The notes beneath the pieces are model-generated. The model was given only the letters and a program-made list of their open reading frames with translations, did not search any database and was not told where the DNA came from. Source: Sphingomonas immobilis (GTDB lineage Bacteria > Pseudomonadota > Alphaproteobacteria > Sphingomonadales > Sphingomonadaceae). From it: a stretch of DNA of 64,000 nucleotides. The stretch covers positions 1-64,000 of the forward strand of contig NZ_JAUQSZ010000010.1 of NCBI RefSeq assembly GCF_030580995.1, written 5' to 3'. The position numbers and the translations under genes were made by a program. Positions 18,481-27,311 of the stretch are shown in pieces (within the stretch, counting starts at the first letter, position 1; every line of letters begins with the position of its first letter).

Positions 18481-19974
18481 CTACGGGTGGCGCAGCGTCC
18501 GCGCGAGGGCGTCGCGCCATCCGGCGATGAGCTGCTCGCGCAGCGCCGCGTCCATCTTCGGCGTGAAGCGCTTCGCCTGCTTGCGGGTGGCGGCGAGCGC
18601 ATCGAGATCGGGCCACAGCCCGACGCAGAGCCCGGCCAGAAACGCCGCGCCGAGCGCCGTGATCTCGAGATGCGCGGGCCGTTCGACCTCGATCTCGAGG
18701 AGATCGGCAAGGAACTGGCACAGCCAGTCGTTGGCCGCCATACCGCCGTCGACGCGCATCACCTTGGGCCGGGTGCTGCCGTCATCCACCATCGCCGTCA
18801 GCAGGTCGCGCGTCTGGTAGCCGACCGCCTCCAGCGCCGCGCGCGCGAGATGCGCGGCGGTCGCGCCGAGCGTCAGGCCGAAGATCGCGCCGCGCGCGTC
18901 CGGGTCCCAATGCGGCGCGCCGAGGCCGACGAAGGCGGGCACCATGTAGACGCCGTGGCTGTCGGGCACGCGGGTGGCGAGATCGTCGGTCTGGCTGGCG
19001 CGGGTGATGACGCCGATGCCGTCGCGCAGCCATTTGATCGCCGCGCCGGCGACGAAGATCGATCCTTCCAGCGCATAGGTGGTGCGCCCGTCCAGCCGGT
19101 AGGCGGGCGTGGTCAGCAGGCGATTGTCGGACAGGATCGCCTTGTCGCCGGTGTTGAGCAGCATGAAGCAGCCGGTGCCATAAGTGGATTTGGCCATCCC
19201 GGCCTCGAAACAGGCCTGGCCCAGCAACGCCGCCTGCTGGTCGCCCGCCATCCCCGCGATCGGGATCGCCGCGCCGAACAGGCCGGGCGCGGTTTCGCCG
19301 AACGGATGGCTGTTGTCGTGAACCTCCGGCAACAGCGCCGTCGGCACGCCGATCAGCGCGCACAATTCCTCGTCCCAGCGCTGCGCGTGGATATCGAACA
19401 ACAAGGTGCGTCCGGCGTTGGTGGCGTCGGTCGCGTGGACCTTGCCGTCGGTCAGCCGCCAGAGGAGGAAGCAATCGATCGTGCCGAAAGCGAGTTCTCC
19501 CCGTTCCGCGCGGGCGCGCGCACCGTCGACATGATCGAGGATCCACGCGACCTTCGTGCCGGAGAAATAGGGATCGAGCAGCAGGCCGGTTCGCGCGCGG
19601 ACCAGATCCTCGTGCCCCTGTTCCTTCAGCGTCGTGCAGACGTCGGCCGTGCGGCGGTCCTGCCAGACGATCGCATTGTGGATCGGCTTGCCGGTCGCGC
19701 GGTCCCACACCACCACCGTCTCGCGCTGGTTGGTGATGCCGATCGCGGCGATCGCATCGGCGCCGACGCCGCTCTGCTCGATCGCCTCGCGCGCCGTCGC
19801 CAGCGTGTCGCGCCAGATATCCTCGGGATCATGCTCGACCCAGCCGGGATTGGGATAATGCTGCTGGAACTCGCGCTGCGCGGTCGCGACCGGATCGGCG
19901 TGGATGTCGAACACGATCGCGCGGGTCGAGGTCGTGCCCTGGTCGATCGCGAGAATATGGGTGCGGTCGCTCAC
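18481..19974 (-). CDS. glpK: Glycerol kinase
   Basis: The enzyme phosphorylates glycerol to sn-glycerol 3-phosphate with ATP. The 497-residue protein has the FGGY-family start [16 protein letters not shown], the ITNQRET motif near 83-89, the IVWQDRR stretch near 103, and the second signature [21 protein letters not shown] chose the GTG at 19974, which follows CGGGAGAGACTC, over the ATG at 19992, which has no ribosome binding site. It diverges from glpD and faces the GH2 gene tail-to-tail with six bases between. Its location inside a glucuronate cluster is unusual. Confidence 0.95.
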   Translation of the reverse strand: MSDRTHILAIDQGTTSTRAIVFDIHADPVATAQREFQQHYPNPGWVEHDPEDIWRDTLATAREAIEQSGVGADAIAAIGITNQRETVVVWDRATGKPIHNAIVWQDRRTADVCTTLKEQGHEDLVRARTGLLLDPYFSGTKVAWILDHVDGARARAERGELAFGTIDCFLLWRLTDGKVHATDATNAGRTLLFDIHAQRWDEELCALIGVPTALLPEVHDNSHPFGETAPGLFGAAIPIAGMAGDQQAALLGQACFEAGMAKSTYGTGCFMLLNTGDKAILSDNRLLTTPAYRLDGRTTYALEGSIFVAGAAIKWLRDGIGVITRASQTDDLATRVPDSHGVYMVPAFVGLGAPHWDPDARGAIFGLTLGATAAHLARAALEAVGYQTRDLLTAMVDDGSTRPKVMRVDGGMAANDWLCQFLADLLEIEVERPAHLEITALGAAFLAGLCVGLWPDLDALAATRKQAKRFTPKMDAALREQLIAGWRDALARTLRHP

Positions 19975-20003
19975 GAGTCTCTCCCGGCACATATTTATTG
20001 AAT

Positions 20004-20025
20004 TGGTCTGGCCACTTCATTACCA
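20004..20025. promoter_or_regulatory. GntR-type operator candidate between glpK and glpD
   Basis: TGGTCTGGCCA (20004-20014) fits the TGGY-N3-RCCA pattern seen before the hexuronate genes, and a further TTACCA half-site follows at 20020-20025. It lies in the 108-bp divergent glpK/glpD region, 30 bases from the glpK start. One site alone could be chance. Confidence 0.4.
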
Positions 20026-20082
20026 CTGCTTGCGCCGCGGTCAATCTCGCCTTGTGCCGCGCTCACAAAAGGAACGACGAAA

Positions 20083-21600
20083 GTGCCAGCGCCCGAGATC
20101 GACACCGGACCCTATGATCTACTGATCGTGGGCGGCGGCATCAACGGCGCGGGGATCGCGCGCGACGCGGCGGGCCGGGGGCTGAAGGTTCTGCTCGTCG
20201 AGCAGGACGATCTCGCCAGCCACACCTCGTCGGCAAGCACGAAGCTGATCCACGGCGGCCTGCGCTATCTCGAATACGGGGAGTTCCGGCTGGTGCGCGA
20301 GGCGCTGATCGAGCGCGAGCGGCTGCTGGCGATCGCGCCGCACATCATCTGGCCGCTCGAATTCGTGCTGCCGCAGAAAGGATCGCCGCGACCGGCCTGG
20401 ATGGTGCGGCTCGGGCTGTTCCTCTACGATCATCTCGGCGGCCGCAAGAAACTGCCGGCGACGCGCACCATCCGCCTCGACGGCGATGCCAAGGGCGACG
20501 GGCTGAAACCCGGCATGGGCCGCGCCTTCGTCTATTCGGATTGCTGGGTGGAGGACAGCCGCCTCGTCGCGCTCAACGCGCTCGACGCGGCGGAACGCGG
20601 CGCGACCATCCGCACGCAAACGCGGCTGACGGCGGCGCATCGCACCGCCGCGGGCTGGCGCGCGACGATCGAGGACGCGGACGGCGCGCGCGACGTCGAT
20701 GCCCGCGTGCTGGTCAACGCCGCCGGTCCCTGGGTCGGCGACGTGCTCGGCAAGGCGGGCAGCGCGCGCAACGATCGCGGCGTGCGGCTGGTCAAGGGCA
20801 GCCACATCATCGTCCCGCGCCTCTACGAAGGCGGGCATGCGTTCCTGCTGCAGAATGCCGATCGCCGCGTGATCTTCGCCATCCCCTATGAACAGGATTT
20901 CACGCTGATCGGCACGACCGATCTGCCGTGGGCCGAGGCGCCCGGCAAGGCGGCGATCTCGCCGGAGGAAACGCGCTACCTGCTCGATACCGTCGCCGCC
21001 TTCTTCAGCCGGCCGGTCAGCGAAGCGGATGTGGTGTGGAGCTACGCCGGTATCCGCCCGCTCTATGACGATCACGCCGCCAACGCATCGGCGGTGACGC
21101 GCGATTATGTGCTCGATGTCGACGGTGACGAACAGCGGCCGGCGATGCTCAGCATCTTCGGCGGCAAGATCACCACGTATCGCAAGCTCGCCGAACATGC
21201 GCTAGAAAAGCTCGCGCCGTTCCTCGAACGGCCCGGCACCGCGTGGACGGCGGCGGCCGCGCTGCCGGGCGGCGACATCGCCGGGGGCGATTTCGATGCG
21301 TTCGTGACGGGTCTGGAGCGGACCTATCCGAAACTGCCGGCCGCCCTGCTCCGCCGCCTCGCGCGGGCGTACGGCACGCGGGTGACGACGCTGCTCGGCC
21401 CCGATACCGCCACCACCCCCGCCGATCTCGGCGAGGATTTCGGCGGCGGCCTGTTCAGCGCCGAGGTCGAGTATCTGGTCGCGACCGAATGGGCGAAAAC
21501 GGCCGACGACATCCTGTTCCGCCGCAGCAAGCTCGGCCTCCACGTCCCCCCCGGCACAGCGGAGCGGATCGACGCCTATCTGGCGAAGCCGTCAGCTTAG
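20083..21600 (+). CDS. glpD: Glycerol-3-phosphate dehydrogenase (FAD, respiratory)
   Basis: The enzyme oxidises glycerol 3-phosphate to dihydroxyacetone phosphate at the inner membrane and passes electrons to quinone. The 505-residue protein begins with the FAD-binding LLIVGGGINGAGIARDAAGR, then SSASTKLIHGGLRYLEYGEF near residue 48, and IPYEQDFTLIGTTD near 267, all typical of aerobic GlpD. It starts at a GTG after AAAAGGAACGACGAAA. Its stop overlaps by nine bases the convergent GntR regulator gene. Confidence 0.95.
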   Translation: MPAPEIDTGPYDLLIVGGGINGAGIARDAAGRGLKVLLVEQDDLASHTSSASTKLIHGGLRYLEYGEFRLVREALIERERLLAIAPHIIWPLEFVLPQKGSPRPAWMVRLGLFLYDHLGGRKKLPATRTIRLDGDAKGDGLKPGMGRAFVYSDCWVEDSRLVALNALDAAERGATIRTQTRLTAAHRTAAGWRATIEDADGARDVDARVLVNAAGPWVGDVLGKAGSARNDRGVRLVKGSHIIVPRLYEGGHAFLLQNADRRVIFAIPYEQDFTLIGTTDLPWAEAPGKAAISPEETRYLLDTVAAFFSRPVSEADVVWSYAGIRPLYDDHAANASAVTRDYVLDVDGDEQRPAMLSIFGGKITTYRKLAEHALEKLAPFLERPGTAWTAAAALPGGDIAGGDFDAFVTGLERTYPKLPAALLRRLARAYGTRVTTLLGPDTATTPADLGEDFGGGLFSAEVEYLVATEWAKTADDILFRRSKLGLHVPPGTAERIDAYLAKPSA

Positions 21601-22347
21601 CGCGCCGTAGCGCCGCCGCTTCGCGTTGATCTCGGCGCGGGCGCGCTCGATCGCCTCGACCTCGGTCGCCTCGAGCAGGTTAGCGATCACCCGCCCGAGG
21701 TGATCGCGCATCGCCTTGCGCGCGGCGTCCGCCTTGCGCCCCGCCAGCGCATCGACGATGCGGCGATGTTCGGACACGCGCGGCGCGATGCCGGCGGCGC
21801 GCACCTTCTCGGTCAGCAGGGCATATTGCGGCGACCGCTCGCGCGTGTCCCACAGCATGGAGACGGTCATCTCCATCGCGCTGTTCTGCGTCGCGCGTGC
21901 AATCTCGAGGTGGAATTCGCGGTCGGCCGCTTCGGCGCGCAGCAGATCCTCGCTCTCCATGTCGGCGACGAGTTCGCGCAGCCGGGCAATCTGGTCGTCG
22001 TCGATCATCTGCGCGGCAAGCCCGCAGATCTCCGCCTCGAAGATGCGCCGCGCCTCCAGCAGCTCGAACGGGCCGACATCGGTCGCAGACAGCGCGCCGC
22101 CGGTCGGCTGCACCGCGGTGACGTACACGCCCGAATTGGTGCGCACCTCGACCAGCCCGTCGACCTCCAGCGCGATGATCGCCTCGCGGATGGTCGGGCG
22201 CGAGACGCCATATTGCTGCGCGAGATCGCGCTCGGACGGCAGCCGGTCGCCGACCGTGTAGCGGCCGGTGGCGAGTGCCTGGCGGATTTCGGCGGCGATC
22301 CGCTCGTACAGGCGGCCCTCGGCGCGGGAAGCTGGTGACATGATCAT
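21592..22347 (-). CDS. GntR-family (FCD/FadR-type) regulator, UxuR/ExuR-like
   Basis: The 251-residue protein has an N-terminal winged helix-turn-helix (AAEIRQALATGRYTVGDRLP then DLAQQYGVSRPTIREAIIAL) and a C-terminal FCD ligand-binding domain with the metal-site histidines in REFHLEIARAT, SEHRRIVDAL and MRDHLGRVI. This class includes the hexuronate repressors, which bind TGGT-N3-ACCA-like operators. It lies just before uxuB and uxaC in the same direction and is the best candidate to act on the TGGY-N3-RCCA sites in this island. ATG at 22341 is an alternative start two codons later. Confidence 0.87.
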   Translation of the reverse strand: MIMSPASRAEGRLYERIAAEIRQALATGRYTVGDRLPSERDLAQQYGVSRPTIREAIIALEVDGLVEVRTNSGVYVTAVQPTGGALSATDVGPFELLEARRIFEAEICGLAAQMIDDDQIARLRELVADMESEDLLRAEAADREFHLEIARATQNSAMEMTVSMLWDTRERSPQYALLTEKVRAAGIAPRVSEHRRIVDALAGRKADAARKAMRDHLGRVIANLLEATEVEAIERARAEINAKRRRYGALS

Positions 22348-22372
22348 AGCCTGTGACCTTCGCGGCGGCATT

Positions 22373-23686
22373 TCAAGCAGTCTCTCGCAGCGCAGCAAGC
22401 GCGGTGTCGATTTCCGTCTCGGCATGGAAATCGGGAGCGATGCGCGCGAGGATCGCCGACGGCGATTCCGTGCCCCGCGCGATCGGCTGCAATTCGGCCA
22501 GCAGCGGGTCGGCGAGGCCGTCGATCCGCCCCAGCGCGACCACCCATCCGGCGACCGCCGCCGCCAGCGCCGGGCTGGCGAGCCCCCGGTCCGACCGCTC
22601 GCCCAGCGTCGCAAGCAAGCGCGGCGGCAGCTTCTGCGACCCGTCCGCGGCGATCTGGATCAGGGCATGCGGCAAGGCCGGATTGGCGAAACGCCGGCGC
22701 AGCGCCGCACGGTAGGCGGCAACATCGACGACGGCGGCATCGATCGTGACCGCAGCCTCGTCCCAGACCTGCTCGATCAGTGCGGCGAGTTGCGCATCGG
22801 CAATCGCCTCATGGACGAAGCGGTGCCCGCGCAGCAGGCCGTGATAGGCGAGCGTCGAATGGGCCGCGTTCAGCAGGCGCAGCTTCGCCGCCTCCCACGG
22901 CGCGACGTCGGCCACCAGTTGCACGCCCGCGCTCGCGAAATCGGGCCGTGCGGCGGCGAACCTGTCCTCGATCACCCATTGCCAGAACGGCTCGGTCCAG
23001 ACGGCGGCGGCATCCTCGCGCCCCAGCAACGCGCTGCTTTCGGCGATCATCGCGGGCGTCGCCGCCGGTGTGATGCGGTCGACCATCGTCGCCGGGAACG
23101 CCGCCTGCTCCGCGATCCAGCGCAGCCCCGCATCGCCGATGCCCGCCCCCTGCGCCGCGGCGAGCACCGCGTCGCGCGCGACCGCGCCGTTATGCGCGCG
23201 ATTGTCGCACGACAGGATCGTCAGCGGCGCGAGGCCGAGGCCGCGCCGCCGTTCCAGCCCGCGCGCGATCAGCCCGGCGGCGCTCGCCGGGCCGTGATCG
23301 AGATAGCCCTTCTCGGTAATCGTCAGCGTGACCAGATGCGTGTCGGGGTCCGCCAGCGCCGCGATCACCGCTTCGGGATCCTGCGCGGCGACGAGCAACG
23401 CCTTCAGCACGCCGATCACGCGCGGCGCGGCCTCATCCCCGCCGCGCTGCGACAGGCTGTAGAGACCATCCTGCGCGGCCAGTGCGGCGACGACGCCGGG
23501 CGATCGCATCGCCACGCCCGTCACGCCCCAGCGCAGGTCGCCGCCCGCCGCCAGCGCGTCGAACACCGGCGCCTGATGCGCGCGGTGGAACGCGCCGAGG
23601 CCGAGATGGACGACGCCCGCGGTCATCGCCGCGCGATCGTAGCGCGGGGCGAAGCCGGCGTCGCAAAGCCGTGGCAGGGCGCTCAC
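22373..23686 (-). CDS. uxuB: Fructuronate reductase (mannitol dehydrogenase family)
   Basis: The enzyme interconverts D-fructuronate and D-mannonate with NAD(H), the second intracellular step of glucuronate breakdown. The 437-residue protein has the family's N-terminal VVHLGLGAFHRAHQ, the central TLTITEKGY, SCDNRAHNG and the C-terminal-domain AKLRLLNAAHSTLAYHG with the catalytic lysine region. It starts at a GTG that overlaps the uxaC stop (GTGA), so the pair is coupled. Mannitol or other polyol dehydrogenases are relatives, but the neighbours favour fructuronate. Confidence 0.88.
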   Translation of the reverse strand: MSALPRLCDAGFAPRYDRAAMTAGVVHLGLGAFHRAHQAPVFDALAAGGDLRWGVTGVAMRSPGVVAALAAQDGLYSLSQRGGDEAAPRVIGVLKALLVAAQDPEAVIAALADPDTHLVTLTITEKGYLDHGPASAAGLIARGLERRRGLGLAPLTILSCDNRAHNGAVARDAVLAAAQGAGIGDAGLRWIAEQAAFPATMVDRITPAATPAMIAESSALLGREDAAAVWTEPFWQWVIEDRFAAARPDFASAGVQLVADVAPWEAAKLRLLNAAHSTLAYHGLLRGHRFVHEAIADAQLAALIEQVWDEAAVTIDAAVVDVAAYRAALRRRFANPALPHALIQIAADGSQKLPPRLLATLGERSDRGLASPALAAAVAGWVVALGRIDGLADPLLAELQPIARGTESPSAILARIAPDFHAETEIDTALAALRETA

Positions 23687-25098
23687 AGCCGGTACGCCTG
23701 CTTGACCAGCTGGTACGTCAGATCGTGCGCCAGTTCCGCCGCCTCGTCCTCCTCCAGCCGGTGCTCGACGACGAGCCGCGCGAGAAAGCCGCAATCGACG
23801 CGCCGCGCGACGTCGTGCCGCGCCGGAATCGAGAGGAAGGCGCGCGTATCGTCGTTGAACCCGACCAGATTGTAGAAACCGGCGGTCTCGGTGGTCTGCT
23901 CGCGGAAGCGCATCATGCCCTCGGGGCTGTCGTGGAACCACCACGCCGGGCCGAGGCGCAGGCAGGGATAGAAACCGGCGAGCGGCGCCAGTTCGCGCGA
24001 ATAGACGGTCTCGTCGAGCGTGAAGAGGATCAGCGTGAAGCCCTCCGCGCTGCCGAAGCGATCCAGCAGCGGCTTCAGCCCGGCGACATAGTCGGTCGCC
24101 ATCGGCATGTCGGCACCCTTGTCGCGGCCGAACGCCTCGAAGGTCGGGCGGTGGTGATTGCGGAAACTGCCGGGGTGGAGCTGCATCACGAGCCCGTCGT
24201 CCAGGCTCATCCGCGCCATTTCGGTGAGCATCTGCGCCCGGAACAGCTCGGCATCGGCCGCCGAGAAAGCGCCCGACTCGACGCGCGCGAACAGCGCTTC
24301 GGCATCGGCGGGCGACAGATCGGCGGTGCGCGCGGTCGGGTGGCCATGATCGGTCGACGTCGCGCCCATGCTCTTGAAGAAGGCGCGGCGGTCGCGGTGC
24401 GCGGCGAGATAGCCGGTCCAGCTCCGCGTATCCTCGCCCGTCAGTTCCGCGAGCCTGTCGAGATTGGCCTGGAAACCTTCGAACTCGGGATCGATCACCG
24501 GGTCCGGGCGATAGGCGGTCAGCACGCGCCCGCCCCACCCGCTCTCCCGGATCGCACGGTGGTGCGAAAGCGAATCGAGCGGATTCTCGGTGGTGGTGAT
24601 GAGTTCGATGTTCAGCCGCTCGAACAGCGCGCGCGGACGAAAGGCCGGGGTTGCCAGCGCCTCCGCGATGCGATCGAAATACAGGTCGGCGGTCTCGGCC
24701 GACAGCCGCACGTCGAGCCCGAACAGCTCGGCGAACACCCAGTCGAGCCACATCCGCGACGGCGTACCGCGGAACAGCGGATAGTGGCGGGCGAACAGGC
24801 GCCAGATTGTGCGCGGATCGCTCTCCACCGCGCCGCCGTCGCGGCGGGCGATGCCCATCGCCTCCAGCGGCACGCCCTGCGAATGGAGCATACGGAAAAC
24901 ATAGTGATCGGGCACGATCAGCAGCGAGGCGGGATCGGCGAACGCCTCGTCGCGCGCGAACCACGCGGGGTCGGTATGGCCGTGCGGGCTGATGATCGGC
25001 AGGCCCGCCACCTCCGCATACAGCCGCCGGGCGACGCCGCGCGTCGCGGGATCGGCCGGCAGCAGCCGGTCAGGATGCAGGAACAAAGTCTGGCTCAC
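23683..25098 (-). CDS. uxaC: Glucuronate isomerase
   Basis: UxaC isomerises D-glucuronate to D-fructuronate (and galacturonate to tagaturonate). The 471-residue length equals the family norm. Typical stretches are LPIISPHGHTDPAWFA near residues 34-49 with metal histidines, ETADLYFDRI near 136, TTENPLDSL near 168, MQLHPGSFRNHH near 307 and YNLVGFNDDTRAFLSIPARHD near 411. I chose the GTG at 25098 after GGAAAGG; the ATG at 25137 would overlap the operator-like TGGCCTTACCA. It diverges from manD. Confidence 0.93.
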   Translation of the reverse strand: MSQTLFLHPDRLLPADPATRGVARRLYAEVAGLPIISPHGHTDPAWFARDEAFADPASLLIVPDHYVFRMLHSQGVPLEAMGIARRDGGAVESDPRTIWRLFARHYPLFRGTPSRMWLDWVFAELFGLDVRLSAETADLYFDRIAEALATPAFRPRALFERLNIELITTTENPLDSLSHHRAIRESGWGGRVLTAYRPDPVIDPEFEGFQANLDRLAELTGEDTRSWTGYLAAHRDRRAFFKSMGATSTDHGHPTARTADLSPADAEALFARVESGAFSAADAELFRAQMLTEMARMSLDDGLVMQLHPGSFRNHHRPTFEAFGRDKGADMPMATDYVAGLKPLLDRFGSAEGFTLILFTLDETVYSRELAPLAGFYPCLRLGPAWWFHDSPEGMMRFREQTTETAGFYNLVGFNDDTRAFLSIPARHDVARRVDCGFLARLVVEHRLEEDEAAELAHDLTYQLVKQAYRL

Positions 25099-25116
25099 AA
25101 AACGGCCTTTCCAATC

Positions 25117-25158
25117 TGGCCTTACCAATATGGACAAAGCTTTGCGGTGCGTCTACCA
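25117..25158. promoter_or_regulatory. GntR-type operator candidate between uxaC and manD
   Basis: TGGCCTTACCA (25117-25127) is identical to the 11-mer at 12732-12742, and a weaker TGCGTCTACCA follows at 25148-25158. They sit in the 88-bp region from which uxaC-uxuB and manD-kdgK-MFS-GH31 diverge. Confidence 0.6.
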
Positions 25159-25186
25159 CCGATGAAAGACTTTGGGAGGATAGCCG

Positions 25187-26395
25187 GTGAGAATCAGGGA
25201 CGCGCGGGTGATCGTCACGTCGCCCGGTCGCAATTTCGTGACGCTGAAGATCGTGACCGACGAAGGTGTCTACGGCATCGGCGATGCGACCCTGAACGGT
25301 CGCGAGAAATCGGTGGTCGCCTATCTCGAGGATCACGTCTGCCCGCTGCTGATCGGTCGCGACGCGCGCCAGATCGAGGATATCTGGCAATTGCTCTATC
25401 GCGGTGCCTACTGGCGGCGCGGCCCCGTCACGATGCGCGCGATCGCCGCCGTCGACGTGGCGCTGTGGGATATCAAGGCCAAGACGGCGGGCATGCCGCT
25501 CTACCAGTTGCTCGGCGGGCGCAGCCGCGACGGCATCATGGTCTATGGTCATGCCAATGGCTCGGACATCGAGGAGACGGTCGACGCGGTCGGCCAGTAT
25601 ATCTCCCTCGGCTACAAGGCGATCCGCGCGCAGACCGGCGTGCCGGGCATCAAGGACGCCTACGGCGTGGGCCGCGGCAAATTGTTCTACGAGCCCGCCG
25701 ATGCGGCGCTCGCCAGCGTCACCGGCTGGGATACGCGCAAGGCGCTCAACTACGTCCCCAAGATGTTCGAGAAGCTGCGCGCGACCTACGGCTTCGATCA
25801 TCACCTGCTGCATGACGGCCATCACCGCTACACCCCGCAGGAGGCCGCCAATCTCGGCAAGATGCTCGAGCCCTACCAGCTCTTCTGGCTCGAGGACGTG
25901 ACGCCGGCGGAAAATCAGGAAGCGTTCAAGCTGATCCGCCAGCACACCGTTACCCCGCTCGCGGTGGGCGAGATCTTCAACACGATCTGGGACTGCAAGG
26001 ATCTGATCCAGAACCAGCTCGTCGATTATATCCGCGCGACCATCGTCGGCGCGGGCGGCGTCACGCATCTGCGCCGCATCGCCGATCTCGCCGCGCTCTA
26101 CCAGATCCGCACCGGCTGCCACGGCGCGACCGATCTCTCGCCCGTCACGATGGGCACCGCGCTGCATTTCGATACCTGGGTTCCGAACTTCGGCATCCAG
26201 GAATATATGCGCCACACGCCCGAGACCGACGAAGTCTTCCCGCACGACTACAGCTTCAAGGACGGGTTCCTCTACGTCGGCGAGACGCCCGGCCACGGCG
26301 TCGACATCGACGAGGCGCTGGCCGCCAAATACCCCTACGATCCGCGCCAGCTTCCGATCGCGCGCCTGCCGGACGGCACGATGTGGAACTGGTGA
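25187..26395 (+). CDS. manD: D-mannonate dehydratase, enolase superfamily (ManD)
   Basis: This enzyme removes water from D-mannonate to give 2-keto-3-deoxygluconate. It belongs to the ManD branch of the enolase superfamily rather than the UxuA family. The 402-residue protein has metal-ligand regions LLHDGHHRY near 208-216, [13 protein letters not shown] near 234 and AVGEIFN near 260, a histidine in [12 protein letters not shown] near 312, and ends in the tryptophan-rich TMWNW. ManD has been characterised in the sphingomonad Novosphingobium. It starts at a GTG behind TGGGAGGA and leads the operon manD-kdgK-MFS-GH31. Confidence 0.92.
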   Translation: MRIRDARVIVTSPGRNFVTLKIVTDEGVYGIGDATLNGREKSVVAYLEDHVCPLLIGRDARQIEDIWQLLYRGAYWRRGPVTMRAIAAVDVALWDIKAKTAGMPLYQLLGGRSRDGIMVYGHANGSDIEETVDAVGQYISLGYKAIRAQTGVPGIKDAYGVGRGKLFYEPADAALASVTGWDTRKALNYVPKMFEKLRATYGFDHHLLHDGHHRYTPQEAANLGKMLEPYQLFWLEDVTPAENQEAFKLIRQHTVTPLAVGEIFNTIWDCKDLIQNQLVDYIRATIVGAGGVTHLRRIADLAALYQIRTGCHGATDLSPVTMGTALHFDTWVPNFGIQEYMRHTPETDEVFPHDYSFKDGFLYVGETPGHGVDIDEALAAKYPYDPRQLPIARLPDGTMWNW

Positions 26396-26396
26396 G

Positions 26397-27311
26397 GTGA
26401 CGCGAATCGTCGCGTTCGGCGAAGGCATGATCGAGATCGCGGGCAACATCGGCTCGACCGGGCTGATCGGCTACGGCGGCGACGTGCTGAACGTGACGGT
26501 CGCGCTGGCCCGGCTCGGGCTGGCGCCGAGCTTCATGACCGCGCTCGGCGTAGACGTCTGGTCGGGGGAGCTGGCCGACGCGTGGGCGGCGGAGGGCGTC
26601 GACCTGTCGCTGATCGCCCGCCACCCGGACCGCGTGCCCGGCCTCTACGGCATCCGCACCGATGCCGAGGGCGAACGCACCTTCATCTACTGGCGCGGCG
26701 TCTCGGCGGCGCGCTTCTTCTTCCAGCTCGCCGAGAGCGAGGCGCTGCTGAAACAGGCGGCCCAGGCCGATGTGCTGTTTCTGTCCGGCATCACCCTGTC
26801 GCTCTACAACGCCGCCGCGCAGCGCCGCATCGGCGACCTCGCCGAGACCATTCGCGAGCGCGGCGGGCAGGTCGTGTTCGACGGCAATTACCGGCCGAAC
26901 GGCTGGCCCGACGCGCGAGCCGCCGCCGATGCCTTCGACGCTTTCGCGCCATACGTCAGCCTCGCCCTGCCGACGGCGGGCGATGAGCAGTTGCTGCACG
27001 GCATCGGCGACGGCGAGACGATCGCGCGGCGCTGGCATCAGGCGGGCGCGGAGGAAGTGGTCGTGAAGCTCGGCGCGGAGGGGGCCTATGTCTCGCATCC
27101 CGGCGGCACGCATCTCGTCACGACCGAGGCGCTCACCCCCGTCGACACCACCGGCGCGGGCGACGCCTTCGACGCCGGCTATCTCGCCGCGCGCCTCGCC
27201 GGTCGCGCTCCGGCGGCGGCCGCCGCGTTCGGCCACCGGCTGGCAGGAGAAACGATCATGCACCGTGGCGCCATTCCCCCGCGCGACGCCGTCGCGGCTA
27301 TCCGGCCATGA
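26397..27311 (+). CDS. kdgK: 2-keto-3-deoxygluconate kinase (PfkB family)
   Basis: KdgK phosphorylates 2-keto-3-deoxygluconate to KDPG, the entry into Entner-Doudoroff cleavage. The 304-residue PfkB sugar kinase has GEGMIEIAGN at the start, GYGGDVLNVTVALARLG near 24-40, and the ATP/anion-hole signature DTTGAGDAFDAGY near 247-259 with the catalytic aspartate. Start GTG lies one base after the manD stop, and its end overlaps the next start by four bases. KDPG aldolase is not in the window. Confidence 0.92.
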   Translation: MTRIVAFGEGMIEIAGNIGSTGLIGYGGDVLNVTVALARLGLAPSFMTALGVDVWSGELADAWAAEGVDLSLIARHPDRVPGLYGIRTDAEGERTFIYWRGVSAARFFFQLAESEALLKQAAQADVLFLSGITLSLYNAAAQRRIGDLAETIRERGGQVVFDGNYRPNGWPDARAAADAFDAFAPYVSLALPTAGDEQLLHGIGDGETIARRWHQAGAEEVVVKLGAEGAYVSHPGGTHLVTTEALTPVDTTGAGDAFDAGYLAARLAGRAPAAAAAFGHRLAGETIMHRGAIPPRDAVAAIRP

